Assembly (NCBI GenBank): GCA_016297645.1
Contig: JAEDGF010000071.1
Location: 1 to 9,399 of the forward strand
Source: Clostridiaceae bacterium
GTDB taxonomy: Bacteria; Bacillota; Clostridia; Oscillospirales; Acutalibacteraceae
Direction: 5' to 3'
DNA: 9,399 nucleotides
Under the pieces are notes generated by a model that ran no database searches, had not been told where the DNA came from, and worked only from the letters and a program-made list of their open reading frames with translations. Of the stretch, positions 1 through 6,202 are shown piece by piece (position 1 is the stretch's first letter; every line of letters begins with the position of its first letter). Position numbers and translations under genes: made by a program.

Positions 1-544
1 TGGCGTTGAAAAAGGACGCGTCCGAGTTGTCATGTGTTATGAGCAGCAGCGTTTTACCGGCTGTTTCTTCTTTAACAAGTCTGCGCATTTTATCGGCTGT
101 TTCGCTGTCAAGTTCCTTGAAAGGCTCGTCGAGAAAATAGATTTCTCCGCCGTATAAAAGCGCCCTTATCAACGAGAGTCTTCGCTTCATTCCGCCCGAG
201 AGAAGGGCGGCTTTTTTGTCCGCGTCCCCGGTGAGTCCCGCACGCTCAATAAGATATTCCGCACGGGTTTTGTCGTTATAAAAGCACAAAAGATTGTTCT
301 TCACGCTCAGCTGCTCGATCAGGCGATCCTCCTGAAAGGCATAGGTCAGCCTTTTCCCGTCAACGCCCGTCACCGTTCCGCTGTCGGGGCTTTCAAGCCC
401 GGCAATGCAGCGCATAAGCGTCGTTTTTCCGACGCCGGAGCTGCCGGTGAACACGGCAGCCGTCCCGTATTCCACAGAAAAGCTTATATCACTGAAAATC
501 GTTTTGCCGTTATAGGTCTTTGTGAGATTTTTCACTTCTATCAT
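1..544 (-). CDS. ABC transporter ATP-binding protein (SsuB/TauB type), C-terminus cut by window edge
   Basis: Cytoplasmic ATPase subunit that should drive the importer formed with the permease and lipoprotein encoded just upstream. The 181 visible residues hold a full nucleotide-binding core in order: Walker A GSSGVGKT (residues 34-41), Q-loop glutamine in FQED (Q71), signature LSGGMKRRL (115-123), Walker B IYFLDE (135-140), D-loop KELD (143-146) and switch histidine in ITHD (H171). No key residue is missing. The reading frame is open through position 1, so perhaps a few tens of C-terminal residues lie outside. The start ATG (544-542) overlaps the permease stop as ATGA. An AGAGGA ribosome site about 8 nt upstream sits inside the end of the permease gene, so the two are probably translationally coupled. 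The compact core fits the nitrate/sulfonate/taurine ABC family; the substrate is not determinable. Confidence 0.93.
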   Translation of the reverse strand, partial: MIEVKNLTKTYNGKTIFSDISFSVEYGTAAVFTGSSGVGKTTLMRCIAGLESPDSGTVTGVDGKRLTYAFQEDRLIEQLSVKNNLLCFYNDKTRAEYLIERAGLTGDADKKAALLSGGMKRRLSLIRALLYGGEIYFLDEPFKELDSETADKMRRLVKEETAGKTLLLITHDNSDASFFNA

Positions 545-1317
545 TTTTTCTGTTCCTCTCCGGTGAATTTCGAAATGACGGCTTTTATTATCGTTTCGAG
601 AATGATGCTGAGAATGATGACCACGCCCGTCCATGCAAAAAGGGACGGCGTTTCAAGATATACCTTTGCATTATAAATTCCCTGACCGATTGAGCCGCTC
701 GGCGTGCATATTACCTCGGCGGCAACGCAGGCCTTCCACGAAAGTCCCATTGCCGTTGTTGCCGCAGCCGCGAAATACGGTTTCAGTGCCGGAATAAAGA
801 TAAAACGCACAGTATTCTTTTTGCTCATCTTAAAAAACGAGGCGGCTTCGAGCAGCTTTTTGTCCGGTGCGGACAGCCCTTCGGAGATATTCGCCCATAC
901 TACCGGAAGTGTTATCAGAAATCCCGTGAACGCAGGCACCTTTTGGGCGGACATGAGAACGAGTGCAGCTATTATAAAAGACGCGACCGGTGTTGCCTTT
1001 ACTATGTGCAGCACGGGTGAAAACAGTGCTTTGAGTGCTTTGCTGAGAAAAGTGAGAATTCCGAGAATAACGCCTGATGCCAAGCCGAAAAACCAGCCTG
1101 TCATTACCCTCAAAAGTGTTTTTGCGCACGACGCATAGAAGCTTTTTTGCGTGACAAGCTCACCGAGTGCCGCAAGCGTTTGCAAAGGCGCAGGCAAAAG
1201 CAGACCCAGTCCGCCGCGCGATGCGGCGGCGGAAAGAGCCTGCCAGACAAGTACCCATATGACAGCGACCGACAAAGCGGTCATCGCTTTTTTCAATCGA
1301 ACGGGCATTTTGTTCAT
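541..1317 (-). CDS. ABC transporter permease (SsuC/TauC-like, BPD_transp_1 family)
   Basis: Integral membrane subunit of 258 residues, typical of SsuC/TauC/ThiX-like permeases. There is a hydrophobic helix at about 11-31, then the LLPAPLQTL segment (39-48) that resembles the 'LPSP' element of this family. Further helices lie at about 72-92, 105-123, 128-144, 180-200 and 226-248. The ATPase-contacting EAA loop is visible as EAASFF starting at 157 and ending near IP (175-176), with Lys at 163 where the family often has Gly. The gene starts 3 nt after the lipoprotein stop and has no good Shine-Dalgarno of its own, so it is probably translated by coupling. A second ATG at codon 4 is an alternative start. 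It overlaps the ATPase start by 4 nt. Membership in the importer is firm; the substrate is unknown. Confidence 0.92.
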   Translation of the reverse strand: MNKMPVRLKKAMTALSVAVIWVLVWQALSAAASRGGLGLLLPAPLQTLAALGELVTQKSFYASCAKTLLRVMTGWFFGLASGVILGILTFLSKALKALFSPVLHIVKATPVASFIIAALVLMSAQKVPAFTGFLITLPVVWANISEGLSAPDKKLLEAASFFKMSKKNTVRFIFIPALKPYFAAAATTAMGLSWKACVAAEVICTPSGSIGQGIYNAKVYLETPSLFAWTGVVIILSIILETIIKAVISKFTGEEQKK

Positions 1318-1320
1318 GTT

Positions 1321-2379
1321 TTATTCAGCGCCGTAATAGAAAGCGCCGCCGGGAAGCTCGCCGCCCACTGCGGCAGGCGAAGCGTCAAACAGAACTTTGA
1401 GGTATGCGGAAGCGTTGTCCTTCATTTCCTTTCCGGTTATCAGTGTGAGGTTGCAGTTGGGAAGCGCCTGCTTTGCAACTGCCGCTTTCGCAACTATTCC
1501 GTGCTTTTCTATGAGAGCCGATGCTTCATCTGCGTTATTTACCGCAAAGTCGACGGACTTCTTATAATCGCTCAAAAACTGAGCAACCGCTTCGGGGTTC
1601 TTTTCGGCAAAGTCGCTTCTTACGGCAACAGCGCCCATGGTGAGTTCGCCTTCACCGAGCTTTTTCCATTCGGCGGTGAGGTCGATTGCAACATTAAAGC
1701 CCTTGCCTGCGAGCTTCATCTGTGTAACAAAGGGTTCGGGGAGAAGGATTACGGAGTAGCTGCCGGATGATGCCTTCGTGACTACCTCTGCGTGTTCGGA
1801 TGCATATTCAACCGTAACATCCGCGCCGGCTTTAAGTCCGTTCTTTTCAAGAATATGTGCGAGAACATATTCGGTCGTAGTACCCTGACCTGCCGAGAGA
1901 ACAGTCTTTCCTTTGAGGTCGGCTACCGTCTTTATACTCTCGTCATTCGACATAATGTAGAGCGTGCCGAGGGTATTTACCGCAAGGAGCTTTACTTTGC
2001 CCTCTGTTTTCTTATTCAGGACTGCGCAGACATTTACGGGCAGAGCCGCTATATCAATGTCGCCCTTTATGAGGGAAGCTTTGAACACATCGGGGGATGA
2101 TTCGAGCGAAACGGTGTACTTTGCCGCTGTCTTGCCCAGCTCGTTCTGTTCAAGAAGGTATGCCGCGCCCATTCCGGTGGGGCCCTTCAAAAAGCCGATC
2201 TTTATTTCCTGCTGCTGTGCGGGAACGGTCGTAAGCTCGGTTTCTGATGCCTTGCTCTCGGAGGGAGATGCGGGGTCGGTCGGGGTGCTGCCGCCTGACG
2301 AGCAGGAGGCAAAGAGGAGTGCGAGTGCCATTATAAGCGATATAACGGCAGTGAGTTTTTTTGCTTTCATTTTATTCAT
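1321..2379 (-). CDS. ABC transporter substrate-binding lipoprotein (SsuA/TauA/NMT1-like)
   Basis: A 352-residue extracytoplasmic solute receptor. It has a basic N-terminus, a hydrophobic stretch (about 9-24) and a lipobox ending FASC, giving a lipidated Cys26. A Ser/Thr/Pro/Glu-rich linker (about 27-56) follows, then the periplasmic-binding-protein-II fold. Family-like elements include IGFLKGPTGMG (61-71), the GDIDIAALP segment (106-114), an ADLKGKTV segment (153-160) and the LLPEPFV segment (212-218), as in COG0715-type receptors. The first ATG (2379) lies only 2 nt from the AAAGGA ribosome site. The ATG at codon 4 (2370) has about 10 nt spacing and begins 1 nt after the regulator's stop, so it may be the true start; the signal peptide is kept either way. 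The first ATG overlaps the regulator gene by 8 nt. Sulfonate, nitrate, thiamine-precursor or another small anion or aromatic ligand are all possible. Confidence 0.93.
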   Translation of the reverse strand: MNKMKAKKLTAVISLIMALALLFASCSSGGSTPTDPASPSESKASETELTTVPAQQQEIKIGFLKGPTGMGAAYLLEQNELGKTAAKYTVSLESSPDVFKASLIKGDIDIAALPVNVCAVLNKKTEGKVKLLAVNTLGTLYIMSNDESIKTVADLKGKTVLSAGQGTTTEYVLAHILEKNGLKAGADVTVEYASEHAEVVTKASSGSYSVILLPEPFVTQMKLAGKGFNVAIDLTAEWKKLGEGELTMGAVAVRSDFAEKNPEAVAQFLSDYKKSVDFAVNNADEASALIEKHGIVAKAAVAKQALPNCNLTLITGKEMKDNASAYLKVLFDASPAAVGGELPGGAFYYGAE

Positions 2380-3034
2380 TTCCTTTCGGATTTAATATAC
2401 GAATCTGTTTTCCCGTGCGCTTGATTTGTCCGTTCTCGGTAAGCTCGTCGAACGCGGCATAAAGCGAAGTCCGCCCGAGCGACAGCACACGACTGAGCTC
2501 GGAAATCGACACGGGCAGCGTAACGGTTCCGGTGCCGTCCTTTTCAAGAGAACGCAGGTATGCCATGAGCCTTGCTGAGGGGAGAGGGGAGGTGAGGTTT
2601 CCGATTTTTTGATTGAGGTAGTGAATCTTCTGCGAAAGGACCGTTATATAGTTTGTGACAACCGCGGGATATGCCGCGAAAATCCTTTCAAGGCTGTCTT
2701 TTGCTATAAACGCTATTTTACAGTCCTCGCGCGCTTTTACCGTATTTATAAAAACGCCGTTTCCGTAAAAAAGTCCCGCCATTCCGAAAACGCTTCCCGG
2801 TGCGAGAATGCTCAAAAACAGGTCGCCCTTGTCCGTGCTCTTGTATACATCGGCTTTCCCTTTCGTTATCACCGCAAGAGATGTGACCGGCGACTGCGGC
2901 GACAGAATGACTTCATACTTCCGATAGTCAGCAACATCGATTTTTTCCGCTTCGACGATTTTTTTTATCAGCGCGGTATCCATCCCGTAAAAAAGACTGC
3001 TCTGTGCGAGTGCAGCAAAGTCCGAATCTCTCAA
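2372..3034 (-). CDS. Crp/Fnr-family transcriptional regulator, TTG start
   Basis: First gene of the importer operon and its likely regulator. From the TTG at 3034 the protein has 220 residues: a cNMP-binding-type beta-roll (about 12-115, with APGSVFGMAGLF at 78-89), a long dimerisation helix (about 116-148), and a C-terminal winged helix-turn-helix with SISELSRVLSLGRTSLYAAF (176-195), in which GRTSLYAAF is the recognition helix. I chose TTG because GGAGGG lies 5 nt upstream. The longer reading from GTG at 3082 would begin inside the -10 box, which is incompatible with the promoter seen. Only one cysteine (C105) is present, so an FNR-type [4Fe-4S] cluster is not expected, and the cAMP-contact pattern of Crp is not obvious. 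The effector is unknown. An inverted repeat at its own promoter suggests autoregulation. Confidence 0.9.
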   Translation of the reverse strand: MRDSDFAALAQSSLFYGMDTALIKKIVEAEKIDVADYRKYEVILSPQSPVTSLAVITKGKADVYKSTDKGDLFLSILAPGSVFGMAGLFYGNGVFINTVKAREDCKIAFIAKDSLERIFAAYPAVVTNYITVLSQKIHYLNQKIGNLTSPLPSARLMAYLRSLEKDGTGTVTLPVSISELSRVLSLGRTSLYAAFDELTENGQIKRTGKQIRILNPKGNE

Positions 3035-3039
3035 AATGT

Positions 3040-3045
3040 CCCTCC
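3040..3045 (-). promoter_or_regulatory. Ribosome binding site deciding the regulator's TTG start
   Basis: Minus-strand GGAGGG lies 5 nt before TTG (3034-3032). It is the only strong Shine-Dalgarno near the 5' end of the Crp/Fnr gene, and it supports TTG over the upstream GTG at 3082. Confidence 0.8.
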
Positions 3046-3057
3046 GTCCCGTAAAAG

Positions 3058-3073
3058 TGTTCGCCAACGAACA
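3058..3073. promoter_or_regulatory. Candidate operator: perfect inverted repeat TGTTCG-N4-CGAACA
   Basis: A perfect 6-bp dyad with a 4-bp centre. It covers the last base of the -10 box and runs across the predicted transcription start of the Crp/Fnr-importer operon. A dimeric Crp/Fnr protein normally binds a dyad of about this size. A site at this place would block polymerase, so the simplest reading is autorepression, possibly relieved by an effector. The half-site differs from the Crp (TGTGA) and Fnr (TTGAT) half-sites. The dyad is directly visible; the protein that binds it is inferred. Confidence 0.6.
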
Positions 3074-3101
3074 GGGTAACACAAAAATTCTCCGCTGTCA
3101 A
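3073..3101 (-). promoter_or_regulatory. Sigma-A-type promoter of the Crp/Fnr-ABC operon
   Basis: On the minus strand there is a perfect -35 TTGACA (3101-3096), a 17-bp spacer and a -10 TACCCT (3078-3073, 3 of 6 matches). The predicted start is near 3066, giving a leader of about 30 nt before the TTG codon. The poor -10 with a perfect -35 fits a regulated promoter. Confidence 0.65.
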
Positions 3102-3217
3102 GAGTTATGTTTTGCGATTTTTCGCACTTGATTCACAATTTTTTCCTCTTGGTTAAAGACTGTTTTCAGCCTTTGTCCGCCGCAGTCGATGTTGTTTTTT
3201 TTGATGTTAAATATTTG

Positions 3218-3246
3218 TTGACTTCGCTTCAAAAATATGGCAAAAC
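3218..3246 (+). promoter_or_regulatory. Weak candidate promoter for the P-type ATPase
   Basis: TTGACT (3218-3223), a 17-bp spacer and CAAAAC (3241-3246, 3 of 6 matches), with a TG one base before the -10. It is the best-spaced candidate in the region. The -10 is poor, so confidence is low. Confidence 0.3.
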
Positions 3247-3298
3247 TAAGTTACATGAGAGGAACTGCGGTTTTTCCGTCTGTTTTTTCTGTGTTCTG

Positions 3299-3330
3299 CT
3301 TTTGATGTTTCTCGCGTCAAAAGTTTTTTT
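3299..3330 (+). terminator. Leader hairpin with U-tract upstream of the ATPase (possible attenuator)
   Basis: The 9-bp arms CTTTTGATG (3299-3307) and CGTCAAAAG (3315-3323) pair with one T·G wobble around a 7-nt loop, followed at once by seven T residues (3324-3330). This is the form of an intrinsic terminator, although the stem is AU-rich and weak. No complete gene ends just upstream on this strand, and the ATPase ATG is 28 nt downstream, so a role as a leader attenuator is plausible. A competing pairing exists between GTTCTG (3293-3298) and CAGAAC (3351-3356), which would loop out the ribosome site. Confidence 0.4.
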
Positions 3331-3357
3331 ACCCGAAAAAAAGGAATTGACAGAACG

Positions 3358-5349
3358 ATGAAGTTCTATCTTGAAGGCGCCGAACAGGTTCTTGCCGATG
3401 TTAATATCGGCATAAGCGTTATCGTCTTTGTCGTCGGCGGTGTCGAAGCAATGGTGATACACGGTTCGTTCGAGTGGTCTTTCCTCGGTGAAACAGTGCT
3501 CGACACATTCGTTGCCGCTATTGCCCTCGCCGTTGCCGCTATTCCCGAGGGACTTCCCGCAGTCGTTACCATTATTCTGTCGATAGGCGTTACCGCAATG
3601 AGTAAGCGCCAGGCGCTTATCAGAAAACTCACGGCAGTTGAAACACTCGGTTGCACACAGATAATCTGCTCCGATAAGACCGGTACTCTTACTCAGAATA
3701 AGATGACTGTTGTCGACCACTACGGCGACGATGAAGAGCTGCTTGCAAGCGCAATGGCTCTTTGCTGCGATGCGGAAATAGATAAAGACGGAAAGGTTAC
3801 CGGCGAACCTACCGAGGCTGCTCTTGTCGCATATGCGTATTCTCTCAAAATGAGCAAAAACGACCTGCTTGCAAAGGCCCCGAGAATAGGCGAAGCTCCG
3901 TTCGATTCCGGCAGAAAGATGATGTCCACCGTTCACAAAACGGAGAACGGCATCGTTCAGTATACAAAGGGCGCGCCCGACGAGTTACTTAAAAAATGCG
4001 CGTATGCACTTGTAAACGGCAACAAAGTCCCCATGTCGGACGATATCATAAAGAAGGTAGCCGTTGAGAACAAACGCATGGCTGATAAGGCGCTGAGAGT
4101 TCTTGCCTGTGCCTTCAAGACTTACAGCTCCGCTCCCTCGGACAATTCGCCCGAGAACCTTGAAAACGACCTTGTATTTATCGGACTTACCGGCATGATC
4201 GACCCCGTACGCCCCGAAGTCAAAGCGGCTATCGAGGAGTGCCGTCAGGTAGGTATCCGTCCCGTTATGATAACCGGCGACCATAAGGACACCGCCGTTG
4301 CGATAGGCAGAGAGCTTGGCATAATCACAAACGCCTCCGAAGCCATAATGGGCGCGGAACTCGATAAATTCTCGGATGAAGAACTCAAAGAAGAAGTTGT
4401 TAAATACTCCGTTTACGCCCGTGTTCAGCCGGAGCATAAGACCCGTATCGTAAAAGCGTGGAAGGCTCGCGGTATGGTAACTGCAATGACCGGCGACGGC
4501 GTTAACGACGCCCCCTCGATCAAGTCCGCGGATATCGGCATCGGCATGGGTATTACAGGTACCGATGTTACCAAAGGCGTATCCGACATGGTTCTTGCGG
4601 ACGACAACTTTGCAACTATCGTAAATGCAGTCGAAGAAGGCAGAAAAATCTACGACAATGTTCTTAAAGTTCTGCAATTCCAGCTTTCGACAAACCTCAG
4701 CGAAGTTATAATCATGTTCGTTGCGTCCATTCTCAACTTCACTATTCTTTCACCCGTCCATCTTCTTTGGATCAACATGGTTACCGATTCTCTTCCCGGT
4801 CTTGCACTCGGTATGGAAAAAGCCGAGAACGATATAATGAGAAGAAAGCCCCGCTCCACCAAAGACGGTATCTTCTCCGGCGGCGCCGGCATTGATATGA
4901 TTTGGCAGGGTATCTATCTGTCGATAATCGAAATTGCCGCATATGTTATCGGTTACTGGCTCGAACCCGCCGGCGGCGCTGCTCACAGTTTTGCGGGCTT
5001 CTTCGCCGGAAACGAGTGCGTAAACGCTATGGCTATGGCGTTCCTCACCGTCAACTTTGCCGAGATGATGTGCGCTATCAATATGCGTTCGCGTCAGGGC
5101 TCGCTTTTCTCTGCTCATATGCTTAAAAACACGAACTGGTGGCTTGTCGGCGCATTTGTCGCTACAACGCTCATGACGCTTGCCGCTATCTATATTCCCG
5201 GACTCAACAGCGTATTCGGCATCGAATCCGGAACATTCAGCTGGTATGAGCTTGCGATCTCGTTCGGACTTGCACTTACAACTATCCCCGTATTCGAGAT
5301 AGGCAAGGCACTGAGAAGAATGTCATCGAAGAAAAAAGCAGCCGCTTAA
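3358..5349 (+). CDS. SERCA-like P2A Ca2+-transporting P-type ATPase lacking TM1-TM2 and the actuator domain
   Basis: An ATP-driven cation pump of the membrane, of 663 residues; bacterial P2A relatives have about 870-900. Catalytic parts are intact: DKTGT with phosphorylated Asp106, KGAPD with nucleotide-site Lys204, TGD (306-308) and TGDGVND (378-384). Calcium ligands match SERCA: IPEGLP with Glu64 (TM4), Asn446 and Glu449 (TM5), Asn473, Thr476 and Asp477 (TM6), and Glu569 (TM8). Residues 1-16 (MKFYLEGAEQVLADVN) look like a normal P2A N-terminus but run directly into TM3. Roughly 220-230 residues are therefore absent: most of the N-terminal domain, TM1, TM2 and the TGES actuator loop needed for dephosphorylation. 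An AAGGAA site 11 nt upstream supports the start. It may be an internally deleted pseudogene, an altered protein or an assembly collapse. The gene stands alone between its leader and a terminator. Confidence 0.93.
   Translation: MKFYLEGAEQVLADVNIGISVIVFVVGGVEAMVIHGSFEWSFLGETVLDTFVAAIALAVAAIPEGLPAVVTIILSIGVTAMSKRQALIRKLTAVETLGCTQIICSDKTGTLTQNKMTVVDHYGDDEELLASAMALCCDAEIDKDGKVTGEPTEAALVAYAYSLKMSKNDLLAKAPRIGEAPFDSGRKMMSTVHKTENGIVQYTKGAPDELLKKCAYALVNGNKVPMSDDIIKKVAVENKRMADKALRVLACAFKTYSSAPSDNSPENLENDLVFIGLTGMIDPVRPEVKAAIEECRQVGIRPVMITGDHKDTAVAIGRELGIITNASEAIMGAELDKFSDEELKEEVVKYSVYARVQPEHKTRIVKAWKARGMVTAMTGDGVNDAPSIKSADIGIGMGITGTDVTKGVSDMVLADDNFATIVNAVEEGRKIYDNVLKVLQFQLSTNLSEVIIMFVASILNFTILSPVHLLWINMVTDSLPGLALGMEKAENDIMRRKPRSTKDGIFSGGAGIDMIWQGIYLSIIEIAAYVIGYWLEPAGGAAHSFAGFFAGNECVNAMAMAFLTVNFAEMMCAINMRSRQGSLFSAHMLKNTNWWLVGAFVATTLMTLAAIYIPGLNSVFGIESGTFSWYELAISFGLALTTIPVFEIGKALRRMSSKKKAAA
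3393..3412. repeat. Near-perfect 20-bp palindrome at the ATPase deletion junction
   Basis: Arms TGCCGAT (3393-3399) and ATCGGCA (3406-3412) are perfect complements around GTTAAT. Including the centre, the 20 bp form a palindrome with one G·T mismatch. It covers codons 12-18, where the P2A-like N-terminus switches to TM3 sequence. It may have helped slippage or recombination, or be coincidental. Confidence 0.5.
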
Positions 5350-5366
5350 ACCGTATAGCATTTACG

Positions 5367-5414
5367 AATCACCGCTTCGGACAGATGTAGCTTTGTCCCG
5401 GCGGTGATTTTTTT
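5367..5414 (+). terminator. Intrinsic terminator after the P-type ATPase
   Basis: The 9-bp outer arms AATCACCGC (5367-5375) and GCGGTGATT (5401-5409) enclose an inner GGACA/TGTCC stem (5379-5383 with 5394-5398), and a run of T residues continues to 5414. It lies 18 nt after the ATPase stop and closes that transcription unit. Confidence 0.88.
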
Positions 5415-5422
5415 GCGCTGTA

Positions 5423-5450
5423 TTGTATTTTTCCGTTTTTATGCTAAAAT
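5423..5450 (+). promoter_or_regulatory. Extended -10 promoter of the flavin-reductase-like gene
   Basis: -35 TTGTAT (5423-5428, 3 of 6), a 16-bp spacer and -10 TAAAAT (5445-5450, 5 of 6), with TG at 5442-5443 forming an extended -10. The predicted start near 5457 gives a leader of about 86 nt. Confidence 0.65.
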
Positions 5451-5482
5451 ATAAGTGCAGAGAGCAAACCGGATATGTGTTC

Positions 5483-5501
5483 GTCTGACCGGCGTTCAGA
5501 C
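5483..5501 (+). other. Small leader hairpin upstream of the flavin-reductase-like gene
   Basis: Perfect 6-bp arms GTCTGA and TCAGAC around a 7-nt loop, within the predicted 5' untranslated region and about 40 nt before the start codon. It has no U-tract and does not match a riboswitch I recognise. It could be an operator or a structural leader element. Confidence 0.3.
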
Positions 5502-5542
5502 TTCCGGCAGCTCTGTCGAAACAAAAAAGGAGTGTTTTTATT

Positions 5543-6100
5543 ATGAAAAAGAATTTCGGCTCAAATCCCTGGTTCTATCCGCTTCCCGTCCTCATTATAG
5601 TGACATATGACGAAAACGGAAACGCAGACGCAATGAACGCCGCATGGGGCGGACTGTACGACTCCGATATGGTCGAATTATGCCTGAGCGCAGGTCATAA
5701 GACAACAAAGAATATCAAGGAAAAGGGTGCATTCACCGTCAGCTTTGCCGACGCAGCCCATGTCGCAGCAAGCGATTATGTCGGTCTTGTTTCGGGCAGC
5801 AATACGCCGGACAAAATGAAAAAAGCGGGCTTTACAACGGAAAAGAGCAGCTTTGTTGACGCTCCCGTAATAAAAGAGCTTCCCGTTGTTCTCGAATGCG
5901 AGCTTGTTCGTTTCACTGAGGAGGGAAATGTCCTCGGTAAGATCGTAAATGTGGCGGCAGACGAGAGCGTACTGAACGAAAACAATTCAATCGATCTTAC
6001 TAAATTCCGTCCGATCGTATTCGAGCCGGTAGAGAGCGGCTATTATGTTGTCGGCGAAAAGGTCGGTACTGCTTTTGAGGACGGAAATCGGCTCAAATAA
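5543..6100 (+). CDS. Flavin reductase-like FMN-binding split-barrel protein
   Basis: A cytoplasmic protein of 185 residues, a usual length for the flavin reductase-like/flavoredoxin family, whose members bind FMN and pass electrons from NAD(P)H or ferredoxin-type donors. Family features are an N-terminal strand region with PLPVLIIVTYDENG (13-26), then a DAMNAAWGG segment (29-37), which resembles the FMN-contacting 'N-x-x-t-a-s/a-W' element. HKTTKNIKEKGAFTVSF (52-68) corresponds to the 'R-x-T-x-x-N-I' helix and strand. A C-terminal GYYVVGEKVG segment (167-176) follows. The start is supported by AAAAAAGGAG about 10 nt upstream. It sits alone between its own promoter and terminator. The exact partner or substrate is not evident; a general flavin reductase or an electron-transfer flavoredoxin is equally possible. 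Confidence 0.88.
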   Translation: MKKNFGSNPWFYPLPVLIIVTYDENGNADAMNAAWGGLYDSDMVELCLSAGHKTTKNIKEKGAFTVSFADAAHVAASDYVGLVSGSNTPDKMKKAGFTTEKSSFVDAPVIKELPVVLECELVRFTEEGNVLGKIVNVAADESVLNENNSIDLTKFRPIVFEPVESGYYVVGEKVGTAFEDGNRLK

Positions 6101-6123
6101 AAAACGCAGCGCAATCGAATATT

Positions 6124-6182
6124 GATTTCAGATTCATCACCGAAGCGGAAAAAAACTCCGTTCGGTGATTTTTTCTGAAATC
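6124..6182 (+). terminator. Intrinsic terminator after the flavin-reductase-like gene, with extra outer dyad
   Basis: Inner arms ATCACCGAA (6136-6144) and TTCGGTGAT (6161-6169) carry a T-run (6169-6174). A second perfect 9-bp dyad, GATTTCAGA (6124-6132) and TCTGAAATC (6174-6182), encloses the whole structure. It lies 23 nt after the stop codon. The inner stem shares ATCACCG...CGGTGATTTTTT with the terminator at 5367-5414. Confidence 0.85.
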
Positions 6183-6202
6183 TTTTAAGTTTTTTTCGTA
6201 AA

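Larger units (their letters stand above)
3102..3357. other. AT-rich intergenic region between divergent units
   Basis: There is no convincing gene here. The short plus-strand reading frame (3107-3361) has no ribosome site, a low-complexity Phe/Leu/Cys composition and no recognisable motif. The stretch is rich in T runs. It probably holds the plus-strand promoter and leader of the calcium-ATPase gene; the two weak candidates are listed separately. An in-frame stop at 3256-3258 shows that no upstream coding sequence supplies the missing part of the ATPase. Confidence 0.6.

Noticed and set aside
1147..1770. Plus-strand reading frame of 207 codons across the permease/lipoprotein boundary
   Set aside because: It is antisense to two well-supported importer genes; low-complexity translation without motifs.
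3347..3352. Perfect TTGACA just before the ATPase start codon
   Set aside because: A promoter here would start transcription inside the gene, and no -10 box lies 16-18 bp downstream.
3107..3361. Small plus-strand reading frame of 84 codons before the ATPase
   Set aside because: No Shine-Dalgarno; Phe/Leu/Cys composition reflects T-runs. It also contains the terminator-like hairpin and overlaps the ATPase start.
3229..3936. Minus-strand reading frame of 235 codons overlapping the ATPase start
   Set aside because: It is antisense to conserved P-type ATPase motifs (IPEGLP, DKTGT), and no family features or ribosome site are visible.
5483..5501. Second copy of the TGTTCG operator near the flavin-reductase gene
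   Set aside because: A TGTTCG half-site occurs at 5478-5483 but no CGAACA partner lies at the needed distance; only the unrelated GTCTGA/TCAGAC hairpin is present.
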